Assembly: GCF_937898475.1 (NCBI RefSeq) | Contig: NZ_CALEJS010000028.1 | Coordinates: forward strand, 1 to 64,000 | DNA from: an uncultured Chitinophaga sp. | GTDB lineage: Bacteria; Bacteroidota; Bacteroidia; Chitinophagales; Chitinophagaceae | DNA: 64,000 nt | Direction: 5' to 3' | In this document: positions 1 to 8,538 of the stretch, piece after piece | How the letters are laid out: each line of letters starts with the position of its first letter | Position numbering within the stretch: position 1 is the stretch's first letter | Notes under the pieces: model-generated | Told to the model about the DNA's origin: nothing | What the model saw: only the letters and a program-made list of their open reading frames with translations | The model's database searches: none | Position numbers and translations under genes: made by a program

Positions 1-33
1 GCAAAGTTAGAAGAACCACTGTACCGCTAAAAG

Positions 34-327
34 ATGTACTTCGTCGTTAGCTTACCGGAGTTCATCAGTGATCTGTTGAAGCTGTGGTGCGAAGAGCATA
101 ACATAGAAATCCTGTTCATCCAACCGGGCAAGCCGGTACAAAATGCATTTATCGAACGCAATAATGGGTCAATCAGAAGAGAACTATTAGATGCCTACCA
201 TTTCTTCACTTTACAAGAAGTTCGTATCATGGCTGAGGAATGGCGACAGGATTACAATGCTGAAAGGCCGCATGAAACGCTGGGCAACGTTCCACCACTG
301 GAATACGCACAATCCGTTTCCCAATGA
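34..327 (+). pseudogene. IS3-family transposase (orfB) C-terminal remnant
   Basis: This is the C-terminal end of an IS3-type DDE integrase. The motif around the last catalytic Glu (NAFIERNNGSIRREL) and the tail ending in NAERPHETLGNVPPLEYA are clear. It is broken. The reading frame has a stop at 28-30, just before the usable Met, and the stretch that should read SDNGPEFI reads VVSLPEFI, so the second catalytic Asp is lost. The rest of the gene lies outside the window. The element end is probably near 386, where the sequence ends in GGGGAGCTTACA; this is a guess from the usual CA terminus of IS3 elements. A short hairpin at 387-401 follows. Transposition activity from this copy is not expected. 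Confidence 0.8.
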
Positions 328-499
328 ATGCTAAAACATTGAAAATTCTAAACCTCAATGGGCCGAAAATAAGGGGAGCTTACAGTCCTCCGTGTAGGAG
401 GTTTTAAATATTTTGTTCTTTGACTTCACTTCAAAGCTTTCAAACAATACTCCAACCATTCTCGTTGTTTGAAAATTGTTTGAAAATTTTCCATAAACA

Positions 500-527
500 A
501 TAAAGGCCGCCTCTCAGCAGCCTTTAT
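500..527 (-). terminator. Terminator of the tRNA pair
   Basis: An 8-base perfect inverted repeat (ATAAAGGC at 500-507, GCCTTTAT at 520-527) lies 18 bases beyond the 3' end of tRNA-Leu on the minus strand and is followed by a T-rich stretch. This is the expected place for a terminator of the Gly-Leu tRNA transcript. Confidence 0.6.
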
Positions 528-545
528 AAATTATTGATTTCCAAG

Positions 546-631
546 TACCCGGGACGGGGGTCGAACCCGTACAGCCATTGCTGGCCACAGGATTTTAAGT
601 CCTGCGTGTCTACCAATTCCACCACCCGGGT
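546..631 (-). tRNA. tRNA-Leu (anticodon TAA)
   Basis: The minus strand folds as a class II tRNA of 86 bases. It has a perfect 7-bp acceptor stem (ACCCGGG / CCCGGGT), a T arm with GGGTTCGACCC, a long variable arm typical of Leu, and an anticodon stem CAGGA/TCCTG around CTTAAAA. The anticodon TAA is at 595-597 (complement) and reads UUA. The discriminator base is A, as expected for leucine. The 3' CCA is not encoded. The gene is the second of a pair, 88 bases downstream of tRNA-Gly. Confidence 0.95.
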
Positions 632-719
632 GGACCATCAGAATAATTAAAGATAACTAATCTGAAAGAACTTTAAACAAAAATTCCAAACCACTTGCGC
701 AGTTTGGAATCTCCATCTG

Positions 720-792
<73 letters not shown>

Positions 793-827
793 AGAGTTTT
801 TAAGAACTGTTTTTTTCGTTGGGATTG

Positions 828-857
828 CAAAGATAGGTATTGTTTTGAATTTGCCAA
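828..857 (-). promoter_or_regulatory. Promoter of the tRNA-Gly/tRNA-Leu unit
   Basis: On the minus strand TTG (855-857), 19 bases, then TATCTTTG (828-835) match the Bacteroidota sigma-ABfrA consensus TTG-N19-TAnnTTTG exactly. It lies 36 bases upstream of the mature 5' end of tRNA-Gly. Confidence 0.75.
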
Positions 858-905
858 TTTTTATCCTGCATTTTTTTAGAAAATTTCTCTCATCCTCATC
901 ACCAA

Positions 906-963
906 AACCTCCAACTTTTAACCAACCTCCCAACCGCTAACCTCCAACCAACCTCAAACCTCA
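906..963. repeat. G-poor repeat of AACCTCCAAC-type words
   Basis: The plus strand is almost free of G here and repeats words such as AACCTCCAAC (906-915, 939-948) and AACCTCA (twice in tandem, 950-963). Unlike other word arrays in the window it has no clear inverted partner. No gene is seen between the tRNA promoter and the terminator at 976. Confidence 0.4.
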
Positions 964-975
964 TACAATAAAAAA

Positions 976-1000
976 CCCCGGTGATGTTAATTCACCGGGG
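976..1000 (-). terminator. Terminator of the barrel protein gene
   Basis: The inverted repeat CCCCGGTGA (976-984) / TCACCGGGG (992-1000) is followed on the minus strand by a run of T. This is a textbook rho-independent terminator, 33 bases beyond the stop of the 198-residue barrel protein. Confidence 0.85.
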
Positions 1001-1033
1001 CCGTCATTAGTATTCCTTAACCTAGTTTTTAAC

Positions 1034-1630
1034 TTATTTTCCAAATCCATAAGCCACTCTCAGGCCCAGGAAATTGCTGGATTTTCCACCGTCACTCATT
1101 TTGGTATAGCCCTCAAATTTAACGCCTGCATCCAGGTAGCTGCCATTACCCAGCGGGAATAAATAACCCACCTGCGGTGAATAAGCAAATACCGCAGATT
1201 TATCAGCACCTACATCACTCTTGTTACCAAGAAATGCTGCACCAGCCTGACCCTGTACGTAAAAATTAGATACCGGGTAATATTTCAAACCAGCTTTTAC
1301 GGGAATGACATGAAGGTCATTTGGACTAAAACCAGCAATATCTTTAGCGAAAAAGTTAGTATATCCGGCGTTTAATGTAACATACAGATCCCTTTTCAGG
1401 ATAGCATATTCACCCTGTACGGAACCGCCGATAGACCAGTCATATGCATCTTTGAAATCGCCTAATGGAAGGTTCGCTTCAGGGCCTACACTGATCAAAT
1501 AACGGGGCCTTTCTGTAGCAGTGGCAGGTTTGGTGGGAGTGCCATTGTCCATGCTCTGTGCCTGGGTTGTCAGCGCAAAAGCTGTTAAAAGAGCTAATCC
1601 TGCAATGCCTTTCTTAATTGTCTTTTTCAT
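1034..1630 (-). CDS. Small outer-membrane beta-barrel protein
   Basis: A 198-residue protein with an N-terminal signal peptide (residues 1-24, ending TTQAQ). The rest is short amphipathic strands with alternating aromatic residues and a terminal strand ending in VAYGFGK. This is the look of an 8-strand porin-like barrel of the outer membrane beta-barrel superfamily (PF13505/PF13568 type). The ligand or role cannot be told from sequence. It has its own promoter (TACCTTTG box at 1721-1728), a leader of roughly 85 bases and a strong terminator, so it is monocistronic. An AraC regulator lies just upstream on the same strand and could control it, but no operator was recognised. Confidence 0.75.
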   Translation of the reverse strand: MKKTIKKGIAGLALLTAFALTTQAQSMDNGTPTKPATATERPRYLISVGPEANLPLGDFKDAYDWSIGGSVQGEYAILKRDLYVTLNAGYTNFFAKDIAGFSPNDLHVIPVKAGLKYYPVSNFYVQGQAGAAFLGNKSDVGADKSAVFAYSPQVGYLFPLGNGSYLDAGVKFEGYTKMSDGGKSSNFLGLRVAYGFGK

Positions 1631-1720
1631 CTTCTGTTGTTTTTAATGCTTACGAAACGATTTAATTAGCTTGCCAAAGAACTAAATTTGTTTGCAGCTG
1701 CTATTCTTTGTTTGATGAAG

Positions 1721-1751
1721 CAAAGGTAGACCACATGTTTACACCGGTAAA
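1721..1751 (-). promoter_or_regulatory. Promoter of the barrel protein gene
   Basis: On the minus strand TTTA (1748-1751), 19 bases, then TACCTTTG (1721-1728) form a near-consensus Bacteroidota promoter. Transcription would begin around 1715, giving a leader of about 85 bases before the start at 1630. Confidence 0.6.
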
Positions 1752-1795
1752 GGCCAATTTGGAGGATATTAGAACCAATTTTCCGGTGCGCCATA

Positions 1796-2728
1796 TCAGC
1801 AACAGGCAACACGCGTATACTCCGACGGGTTGATCCCCGCAAAATGCTTGAAGAACCGGCTGAAATGAGAGCTGGTATCAAAATTCAGCTTATCTGCTAC
1901 TTCCTTCACACTGAACTGCGATGTGCCCAGCAAATACTGCGCTTCCAGGAATATTCTCCTGTGAATGATCATCAACGCATTCTCCCCCGTTTCCTGCTTT
2001 ACCTGCTCACTCAGATGCTTCGCCGATACATGCAGCATCTCTGCATACTGCTGCACGGAATGCATCTCCACAAAATGCTCCTCCACCAGTTTCTTGAATT
2101 GTGTTACCAGCTGAAACTTACGCCCCGCGGTTTTTACTGGCTGCAGTTGCGCCCTCTCGTGCGAGCGGTTCACTTCAAACAATAATTCTACCAGCAGCAG
2201 GCGTACCATCTGCAGGTAGTAAGGATTGGCCTGCCGGTATTCCCGTTCTATCTTCTCAAACAGTTCCTTTATCACGGTAAACTCCTGCTCATCCAGGTGA
2301 TAAATGGGTGCCAGCTCTCCCGGCTGCTCCAGCAGCGTTTCCAGGATATGCTCCTTGATAAAGCTTTCCGCAATAAATTCTCTCCTGAACAAAGCCATGT
2401 ACAGCAGCAGGTCGTCAGATGCGTTTTCGAAAGAATGAAAATCCCGGGGAGAGACGATGTGAATAGAATGGGGAACTACTTCAAATGTATGCGGGCCTAC
2501 GGTTTTTAAACAACTTCCCTGTACACACAGGATAACCGCAAAATGATCCGTTTTGATGGGCGGTCCGTTCTTAAGGCCGCCTTCGTTACTGAGAATGGCA
2601 AAGTGATCCTGTTCCAGTAACTCGCCATACTTGTCTATACCGAAATGTTGTGCCGCTTTCGGTGCAGCGGTGGATAGATAATACTTGATCGTATCGGAAA
2701 TATCCATTCTGATTGCTTCCTTGTTCAT
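1796..2728 (-). CDS. AraC-family transcriptional regulator
   Basis: A 310-residue protein with an N-terminal cupin-like sensing half (about 20-170) and a C-terminal AraC double helix-turn-helix (about 210-308). The second helix-turn-helix (SVKEVADKLNFDTSSHFSRF, then FKHFAGINPSEYTR) is highly typical. The start at 2728 is chosen because AAGGA lies about 10 bases upstream; the open frame extends further but without a ribosome site. A TAAATTTG box at 2753-2760 lies 24 bases before the start. The inducer is unknown. Likely targets are itself and the neighbouring barrel gene, by proximity only. Confidence 0.88.
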   Translation of the reverse strand: MNKEAIRMDISDTIKYYLSTAAPKAAQHFGIDKYGELLEQDHFAILSNEGGLKNGPPIKTDHFAVILCVQGSCLKTVGPHTFEVVPHSIHIVSPRDFHSFENASDDLLLYMALFRREFIAESFIKEHILETLLEQPGELAPIYHLDEQEFTVIKELFEKIEREYRQANPYYLQMVRLLLVELLFEVNRSHERAQLQPVKTAGRKFQLVTQFKKLVEEHFVEMHSVQQYAEMLHVSAKHLSEQVKQETGENALMIIHRRIFLEAQYLLGTSQFSVKEVADKLNFDTSSHFSRFFKHFAGINPSEYTRVACC

Positions 2729-2752
2729 ATCTGATGATTCCTTAATCCGGTG

Positions 2753-2760
2753 CAAATTTA
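2753..2760 (-). promoter_or_regulatory. -7 box of the AraC regulator gene
   Basis: A perfect TAAATTTG on the minus strand (TAnnTTTG) stands 24 bases before the ATG at 2728. No good TTG partner is seen about 19 bases upstream, so the promoter may be activator-dependent or weak. Confidence 0.45.
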
Positions 2761-2827
2761 AGCAACTTTGAATAAACACTCCCTTCCTAAAAATAGTTAC
2801 CTTTATTTAGCTAAGTATCTTATTCCC

Positions 2828-4231
2828 ATGCAAACAGTTACAGCAGAGTGGCTCCAGCGTATAGAAGCCCTGAAGGATGTGCCGGCCGGCCAGCTTCAAT
2901 GGTTAATAGACAATAGCCGTCATTATGAAATGCCAGCCGGTGAAATGCTCTTTGAGCAGGGGGAGCCGATCGCCGGAACACACATCCTCATCAGCGGCAG
3001 GGTCAAAGCCTACCAGGTTCAGCAGAAGGAAGCCCGCGAAATAACAGTATGGGGCCCCAAAGCGATTTTCGGCTACCTGCCCTTCTCCCGGGGTAAAATA
3101 GCGATCGCCTTCGGCGAGATCCGGGACGATGCACAGGTCATGACTTTACCCATCAGCAAGATAGAAGAACTGATCCGCAACCATTTTGAGCTCACCCAGG
3201 CACTGGTACACATCATGACCAACCGTGTCCGCGATTTCACCTCCTTTCAGCTGCAGAACGAAAAAATGGCCGCATTGGGAAAACTGTCTGCCGGGCTCGC
3301 GCATGAACTGAACAATCCCGCCGCCGCCGTAGTGCGCGGGGCAGTCTCCTTAAAACAGCACCTCCAGATGATGCCGGGTACCTTCAAAAAGGTAATGGCC
3401 ATCCGCATGAGCCCCGAAGAAGTGGATATTATCAACGAAAGACTGTTCAACATCCTCAACCAGCCCAAAGGCCCCGCCCTTTCCATGATGCAGCGTTCAG
3501 ACCGGGAAGAGGAGCTGATGGACTGGCTGGATGATCATAACATAGAAAATGCGGCAGAACTGGCGGAAAACCTGGTAGACTTCGGATTTACTATCGAACT
3601 GCTCAACGATTTCAAGAAAGATATTCCCGAAGCAGACCTGTCGCCCGTTTTTAACTGGATCAACAGCAACCTGGTTACGGAAAAAATGGTCACCGATATC
3701 GAGGAAGCGTCCAAACGGATCGCTACCCTGGTGGGCTCCATAAAAACTTTCACGCATATGGACCAGGGACGCGACCGCCAGCTGACAGACATCCACAGGG
3801 GTATAGAGAACACGCTCAACATCCTTCAGTACCGCCTGCGCAAAGGCAATGTAGAACTGCAGCAGCATTTTGATCAGAGCCTCCCGCAGATCAAAGTATG
3901 CATCGGGGAAATGAACCAGGTATGGACAAACCTCATCGATAACGCGCTCGATGCCATGGAACCTGCAAGAAAAGGTGTACTACAGATACGCACAGAACGC
4001 GATCATGATTGTGTACTGGTGTCTGTCATAGATAACGGCCCCGGCATCCCGCCGGAAATGATCAGCAGGGTCTTTGACCCCTTCTTCACCACCAAGGAGG
4101 TGGGCAAAGGCACCGGGCTTGGCCTCGACATCGTATGCCAGATCGTGAAACAGCACAGGGGAAATGTAAAAGTAACCTCAGAACCGGGTAATACCCGCTT
4201 CATGGTTAGCCTGCCCATGCAGGATAATTAA
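2828..4231 (+). CDS. Cyclic-nucleotide-domain sensor histidine kinase
   Basis: A 467-residue soluble kinase with no membrane segment. Residues about 20-135 form a cNMP-binding/CRP-like fold (GEMLFEQGEPIAGTHILISG). The phosphoacceptor His is near residue 159 (AGLAHELNNPAAA). The HATPase domain carries the N box (QVWTNLIDNALDAM), G1 (DNGPGIP), F box (FDPFFTTK) and G2 (GTGLGL). The cNMP pocket lacks the classical RTA-type phosphate-binding signature, so the domain may sense something else. The ATG at 2828 is preferred over the upstream non-ATG extension. It is the first gene of a three-gene unit, 52 bases before a REC-flavoprotein that is its obvious phosphorylation partner (inferred). Confidence 0.88.
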   Translation: MQTVTAEWLQRIEALKDVPAGQLQWLIDNSRHYEMPAGEMLFEQGEPIAGTHILISGRVKAYQVQQKEAREITVWGPKAIFGYLPFSRGKIAIAFGEIRDDAQVMTLPISKIEELIRNHFELTQALVHIMTNRVRDFTSFQLQNEKMAALGKLSAGLAHELNNPAAAVVRGAVSLKQHLQMMPGTFKKVMAIRMSPEEVDIINERLFNILNQPKGPALSMMQRSDREEELMDWLDDHNIENAAELAENLVDFGFTIELLNDFKKDIPEADLSPVFNWINSNLVTEKMVTDIEEASKRIATLVGSIKTFTHMDQGRDRQLTDIHRGIENTLNILQYRLRKGNVELQQHFDQSLPQIKVCIGEMNQVWTNLIDNALDAMEPARKGVLQIRTERDHDCVLVSVIDNGPGIPPEMISRVFDPFFTTKEVGKGTGLGLDIVCQIVKQHRGNVKVTSEPGNTRFMVSLPMQDN

Positions 4232-4283
4232 ACGGCTTGCCACCTAATATTTGTATATTCAAACTTTATAAACGGGCGGAAAT

Positions 4284-5975
4284 ATGTCAACTCAGGCCGC
4301 AGAAAATAATATGGATCTACCTTTAATTCTTTGTATTGACGATGATGCACAGGTACTTCGCGCCATCGTTCGTGATCTTAAGACACAATACCGCAACAGT
4401 TACAAAATCATCAGCACCACGGTTGTCAACGAAGCGCTGGACAGCCTCCTGGAACTGAAGAATAAAGGTGAGACCATTGCCATGTTCATCTCCGATCAAC
4501 GCATGCCCGAAATGGAAGGTGTTGACTTCCTGGAAAAGACCAAACAATTCTACCCCGAAGCCAGGCGCGTACTGCTCACCGCCTACTCTGATACCGACGC
4601 CGCTATCAGGGCCATTAACACCGTACAGTTAGACTACTACCTGGTAAAGCCCTGGGGCCCGCCGGAAGAGAAACTGTACCCGGTGATAGACGACCTGCTG
4701 GACGACTGGCAGCATATCTACCAGCCTGCATTCAAAGGCATCAAAGTGGTGGGATACCAGTTCTCACAACGCTCACATGCCATCAAGGATTTCCTGGCAG
4801 GTAACCTCATCCCTTACCAGTGGCTGGATATACAGACCACGGATGAAGCACGGCGCCTCCTGCAGCTGAACGGCCTGGAGCAGAAAGACCTTCCCCTTGT
4901 TTTCTTTGAAGATGGCTCCTACCTGGCAGACCCCTCCATTATGGAGATCGCCGGCAGGGTAGGCCTCAACCCGCATACCAAACATGATGTGTACGATGTG
5001 GTGATCATCGGCGCTGGTCCCGCAGGCCTCGCAGCCGGCGTGTACGGCGCCTCTGAAGGATTGAAGACCCTGCTGATCGAAAGACGCGCTCCCGGCGGAC
5101 AGGCAGGCACCAGTTCCCGTATCGAGAACTACCTGGGCTTTCCCACCGGCTTAAGCGGCGCAGAACTTACCCGCCGCGCCATCGCTCAGGCTACCCGCCT
5201 GGGAACGGAATTCATTACCCCGCAATCCGTAAAAGAGATCCGCCAGAAAGACGGCTACAAGAAGATCATCCTGGAAGATGATACCGAAGTGAATACCCGC
5301 AGCGTGATCATCACCACCGGCGTGGATTACCGCAAGCTGGAAACAAAAGGTGTGGCAGACTTCACCGGGGCCGGTATCTATTACGGCGCCGCCATGACCG
5401 AAGCCACCGCCTGCAAGGATAAGGAAGTGTTCATAGTAGGAGGAGGCAACTCCGCCGGACAGGCAGCCATGTACCTTTCCAAGTTTGCCAGGAATGTATA
5501 TATACTGATCCGGAAGGAAGACCTCACCAGCACCATGTCGGCCTACCTGATAGAGCAGATCAAAGCTACGCCCAACATCCGGGTAAGACCTAAAACCGAG
5601 ATAGCAGCCGCCCTGGGCACCGATCGCCTGGAACAACTGGTGATCTCCGATCTGGAAACGGATACCACCACTACCGAAACGGCCAACGCCCTCTATATCT
5701 TCATCGGCGCCAAACCCTTTACGGAGTGGATACAGCTGGATATTATCCGGGATGATAAAGGATTTATTGAAACCGGCCGCCAGCTGAAAGCCTACGAGCA
5801 GTTCGGTAAAATATGGAAACAGGCGCGGGATCCCTACCTGCTGGAAACGAGCTGTCCGGGCGTATTTGCTGCAGGCGATGTTCGTGCAGGCGCCATGAAC
5901 CGCGTAGCCGCAGCAGTAGGAGAAGGCTCAATGGCCATCAGCTTTGTTCATAAATATCTTGCAGAAGTAAAATAA
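4284..5975 (+). CDS. Response regulator fused to thioredoxin-reductase-like flavoprotein
   Basis: This 563-residue fusion has three parts. Residues 10-145 are a REC domain with acidic pocket ILCIDDD, phosphoacceptor Asp71 (FISDQRMPEMEG) and Lys121 (LVKPW). Residues 150-230 resemble a glutaredoxin-like fold without a CxxC (YQFSQRSHAI). Residues 235-560 are a thioredoxin-reductase-like domain with FAD motif GAGPAGLAAG, the GGQAG segment, NAD(P)H motif GGGNSAGQAA and the C-terminal FAD motif GVFAAGDVR. Where thioredoxin reductase has its CATC pair this protein reads GAAMTEATACKD, so the redox disulfide is absent. Only three Cys occur in the whole chain. NCBI uses a name like 'fused response regulator/thioredoxin-disulfide reductase' for such proteins, but disulfide reduction is doubtful here. 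A UBP-finger gene follows after 6 bases. Confidence 0.9.
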   Translation: MSTQAAENNMDLPLILCIDDDAQVLRAIVRDLKTQYRNSYKIISTTVVNEALDSLLELKNKGETIAMFISDQRMPEMEGVDFLEKTKQFYPEARRVLLTAYSDTDAAIRAINTVQLDYYLVKPWGPPEEKLYPVIDDLLDDWQHIYQPAFKGIKVVGYQFSQRSHAIKDFLAGNLIPYQWLDIQTTDEARRLLQLNGLEQKDLPLVFFEDGSYLADPSIMEIAGRVGLNPHTKHDVYDVVIIGAGPAGLAAGVYGASEGLKTLLIERRAPGGQAGTSSRIENYLGFPTGLSGAELTRRAIAQATRLGTEFITPQSVKEIRQKDGYKKIILEDDTEVNTRSVIITTGVDYRKLETKGVADFTGAGIYYGAAMTEATACKDKEVFIVGGGNSAGQAAMYLSKFARNVYILIRKEDLTSTMSAYLIEQIKATPNIRVRPKTEIAAALGTDRLEQLVISDLETDTTTTETANALYIFIGAKPFTEWIQLDIIRDDKGFIETGRQLKAYEQFGKIWKQARDPYLLETSCPGVFAAGDVRAGAMNRVAAAVGEGSMAISFVHKYLAEVK

Positions 5976-5981
5976 CACACC

Positions 5982-6257
5982 ATGGAAGAGCAATTCTGTA
6001 AACATCTCCAGGATATCCGCGAAGTCAAACTACCCGCTGAAGATGAACATGTGTGCGAAGAATGCATAAAACATAACGGCCGATGGGTGCACCTGCGTAC
6101 CTGTCAGACCTGCGGCGCTACCCTCTGCTGCGACGCTTCACCGGCACGCCACATGACAGCACACTACCACGCTACCGGCCACCCCGTAGTGGCTTCCGCA
6201 GAACCCGGGGAACAATGGCTGTGGTGCTACCCCGACCAACAATTCGCCGACTACTGA
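5982..6257 (+). CDS. UBP-type zinc finger protein
   Basis: A 91-residue protein that is essentially one zf-UBP domain. Candidate zinc ligands are Cys6/His8, Cys25/Cys28, Cys41/Cys44, Cys49 and the His cluster 57, 61, 63 and 67 (RHMTAHYHATGHP). In eukaryotes this fold binds the free C-terminal GG of ubiquitin. The bacterial stand-alone form is widespread but has no function known to me. It starts 6 bases after the flavoprotein stop, so it is translated from the same mRNA and probably works with that protein. Inference: it could bind the flavoprotein, or a protein C-terminus, as an adaptor. Confidence 0.88.
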   Translation: MEEQFCKHLQDIREVKLPAEDEHVCEECIKHNGRWVHLRTCQTCGATLCCDASPARHMTAHYHATGHPVVASAEPGEQWLWCYPDQQFADY

Positions 6258-6260
6258 ATA

Positions 6261-6402
6261 CAAAATTCCAAATACCAAATACCAGGTTCCAAATACCAAA
6301 TTCCCAAAAACCAATACCACATTTCCCCAATACAGTAAGTTACAAGTACATCACCAAAGCCTGGCTGCCAACCTGTTTTGGAATTTGGAATTTGAATTTT
6401 GA
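6261..6402. repeat. Period-7 word array with inverted arms (CCAAATA / TTGGAAT)
   Basis: The space between the convergent UBP-finger and YD-repeat genes holds heptads CCAAATA, CCAAATA, CCAGGTT, CCAAATA, CCAAATT at 6268-6302. Inverted-sense heptads TTGGAAT, TTGGAAT, TTGAATT follow at 6378-6398. The arms can pair imperfectly. It probably serves as the 3' end of both transcripts. Confidence 0.6.
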
Positions 6403-6412
6403 CTTTGGCCTT

Positions 6413-7276
6413 TTACTTTGCAGCAAACTGGTATTTGTAGCGCACAATCCCAAGCATCTCTTTCTGCTTGTTATAGCATTCTTCTGTTAACGGAAGCCCC
6501 TTCTCATCATACTTATATTTCCAGACAGTATAATCGGAGGTCTCCGCATTCACCGTAGTCAGCTGCGATAAACGTTGCTGGGCGTCGTATTCCAGCATAT
6601 AGTCCGGTAACATGCGTTTGGCGGCTGCATGATAACGGAGTACATCCGTAAGCAGTCCCTGGCTGTTATAGTTGTAATAGATACGGGGGCTGCGTACGTT
6701 CTTGCCGTATTCCTGCTCCTCTGTTACGCGGCCTTCTGCGTCGGTCTTGAACAGTACGGTGGTAGAATCTGCGCCCATGCTTTTCCGGTGGATCATGCTG
6801 CTCAGATGCCCCCGCTCATCATACCGGTAATCGCGCGATTCCGTGATCCTGAACTTTTGGCCGCTTGCCTGCGACAATGAAACGGTCTGGATATCCGTTA
6901 TCCGCCCCGCGCTGTCATAACGGTATTGTATGGTGGTAATACTGCTTTCAGTACTGTCTACGGTTTTGGTGAGCTGTCCCTTAGCCGAAAAAGTAGAGGT
7001 CATCACAGACAGCCCCGTAGCCAGCGAGCGAGTGATGGAACGCATCTGGCGGTAATTGGGACTTAACACCCGCTGGCATTTAAAATCATTATCCGTTTCC
7101 ATATTGGCGTCCAGGCTTTGCACCTCCTGTACCCTTACCTCTTTTTCCTTCAGCAGCGCCAGGTTCCGGCTGGCCTGCCGGGCATTCCAGATATCCTGGT
7201 AATAATACTGGGCCATAGAACGGCCCGTAAGCAACAACAGGCAGGCGCCCAGCAAACAGTACTTTTTAGTATTCAT
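6413..7276 (-). CDS. Exported protein with YD (RHS-like) repeats
   Basis: A 287-residue protein starting with a signal peptide (residues 1-22, ending SMAQ). It carries about six YD-type repeats, recognisable as YRYDSAGRITDI, YRYDERGHLSSM, FKTDAEGRVTEE, YNYNSQGLLTDV, LEYDAQQRLSQL and YKYDEKGLPLTE. It is far too short to be a full RHS toxin and lacks the RHS core and a C-terminal effector. The likely role is a secreted or periplasmic beta-repeat protein, function unknown. The start at 7276 is chosen because the signal peptide begins there. It is divergent from the DUF3667 gene and convergent with the UBP-finger gene. Confidence 0.72.
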   Translation of the reverse strand: MNTKKYCLLGACLLLLTGRSMAQYYYQDIWNARQASRNLALLKEKEVRVQEVQSLDANMETDNDFKCQRVLSPNYRQMRSITRSLATGLSVMTSTFSAKGQLTKTVDSTESSITTIQYRYDSAGRITDIQTVSLSQASGQKFRITESRDYRYDERGHLSSMIHRKSMGADSTTVLFKTDAEGRVTEEQEYGKNVRSPRIYYNYNSQGLLTDVLRYHAAAKRMLPDYMLEYDAQQRLSQLTTVNAETSDYTVWKYKYDEKGLPLTEECYNKQKEMLGIVRYKYQFAAK

Positions 7277-7414
7277 AATCACTTTCTGAATAGTATAAAC
7301 GTTGACAAAAATACTAACGTTCCTTTCATCTGAAAATTTTTGATATATATACATTTATTATTACTGGAAAATTGAAGATACTTTTCCTATTTTTAGGGGC
7401 CTAACCTTGCAAAT

Positions 7415-8530
7415 TTGAAAACGCAACCACTGAGGCAGGATAAGCACTGCCTGAACTGCGGAACAGAAGTTCCGGAAAGATACTGTACGCACTGCGGCCA
7501 GGAAAATGCCGTGCCGCATGAATCTTTTGGCCACCTGGTTAAGCATTTTGTGGGTGATGTGCTGCATTACGATTCCCAGTTCCTGACAACACTAAAGTAC
7601 CTTTTATTCAGGCCGGGCCGTCTTACCAAAGAGTATATGGCCGGGAAAAGGGTGTCGTATGTAAACCCCATCAAGCTCTATATCTTCATTTCCTTTATGT
7701 TCTTCCTGGTTTTTGCCATGGTAACGCATAAGGAACACAGCAGTGCAGGCGAAGCGGATGAAGAAAGGGAAGAAAGAACGGAGCAAACGGAGGATACAAT
7801 TCCCTCCGCAGCATCCCTGATCCGAATGGTGAAGGATTCCATTGCTGCCGCGAGCAAGCCGGAAGAAGCGCACCTGGACGCAGATACGGCTACGGGGAAC
7901 GATACCGTATACCGTTACCGCCCGCTCAGAGCGGAGCCGGCTACCGGGATTGCCGTTGCTAAAAAGGATACCCTTCACAAGGATACCACCCGCAAGAAGA
8001 AAATTGTTCTGAGTAAGGAGGATACTGACTACCGCTCACTGGCGGATTATGACTCTGCGCAAGCGGCCTTACCGCCCGATCAGCGTGACCAGGGCTTTAG
8101 CCGCTGGATTACCCGGAGGGCGCTCGCTATGGGCGGAAGTAGTAAGCAGGACGCATTCGAGGAAGCCCTGAAGCACAACGCCCCTAAAATGATGTTTGTG
8201 CTGCTGCCGCTGTTTGCCTTATGGCTGAAGATCCTCTACAGGAAACGGTATTATGCCGATCATGCTATTTTCGCCCTGCATGTGCACTGCTTTGCTTTTG
8301 TGGTGTTGCTGATCACGCTGTTGCTGGACAAACTGCTGCATACGGACCGCGTCACAGCCTGGGGCTTGCTGCTGATCGGTATTTATCTCTGGCTGGCGCT
8401 CAAGAACACCTACCAGCAGTCGTACCGGCGTTCATTCATGAAAGCAATACTGTTGCTCAGCGGTTATAGCTTCTCATTCCTCTTTGTGTTCGTGTTTTTT
8501 GTGGTCTGGCTATTTGCAGTAATTCTGTAA
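7415..8530 (+). CDS. DUF3667 zinc-ribbon membrane protein
   Basis: A 371-residue protein with an N-terminal zinc ribbon (CLNCGTEVPERYCTHCGQ) followed by a conserved block (GRLTKEYMAGKRVSYVNPIK). There is one membrane segment near 95-115, a long charged loop, and four more segments in the C-terminal third. This order is that of DUF3667, a Bacteroidota family of unknown function. Start is TTG at 7415: an in-frame stop lies at 7394-7396 and no ATG precedes the zinc ribbon. A TAACCTTG box ends 5 bases before the start. The enoyl-CoA hydratase gene follows after 8 bases and may be co-transcribed. Confidence 0.82.
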   Translation: MKTQPLRQDKHCLNCGTEVPERYCTHCGQENAVPHESFGHLVKHFVGDVLHYDSQFLTTLKYLLFRPGRLTKEYMAGKRVSYVNPIKLYIFISFMFFLVFAMVTHKEHSSAGEADEEREERTEQTEDTIPSAASLIRMVKDSIAAASKPEEAHLDADTATGNDTVYRYRPLRAEPATGIAVAKKDTLHKDTTRKKKIVLSKEDTDYRSLADYDSAQAALPPDQRDQGFSRWITRRALAMGGSSKQDAFEEALKHNAPKMMFVLLPLFALWLKILYRKRYYADHAIFALHVHCFAFVVLLITLLLDKLLHTDRVTAWGLLLIGIYLWLALKNTYQQSYRRSFMKAILLLSGYSFSFLFVFVFFVVWLFAVIL

Positions 8531-8538
8531 ATTTAGTA

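Noticed and set aside
6138..6490. Open frames across the UBP-finger 3' end and the CCAAATA array
   Set aside because: They translate the repeat words and the antisense strand of the zinc finger.
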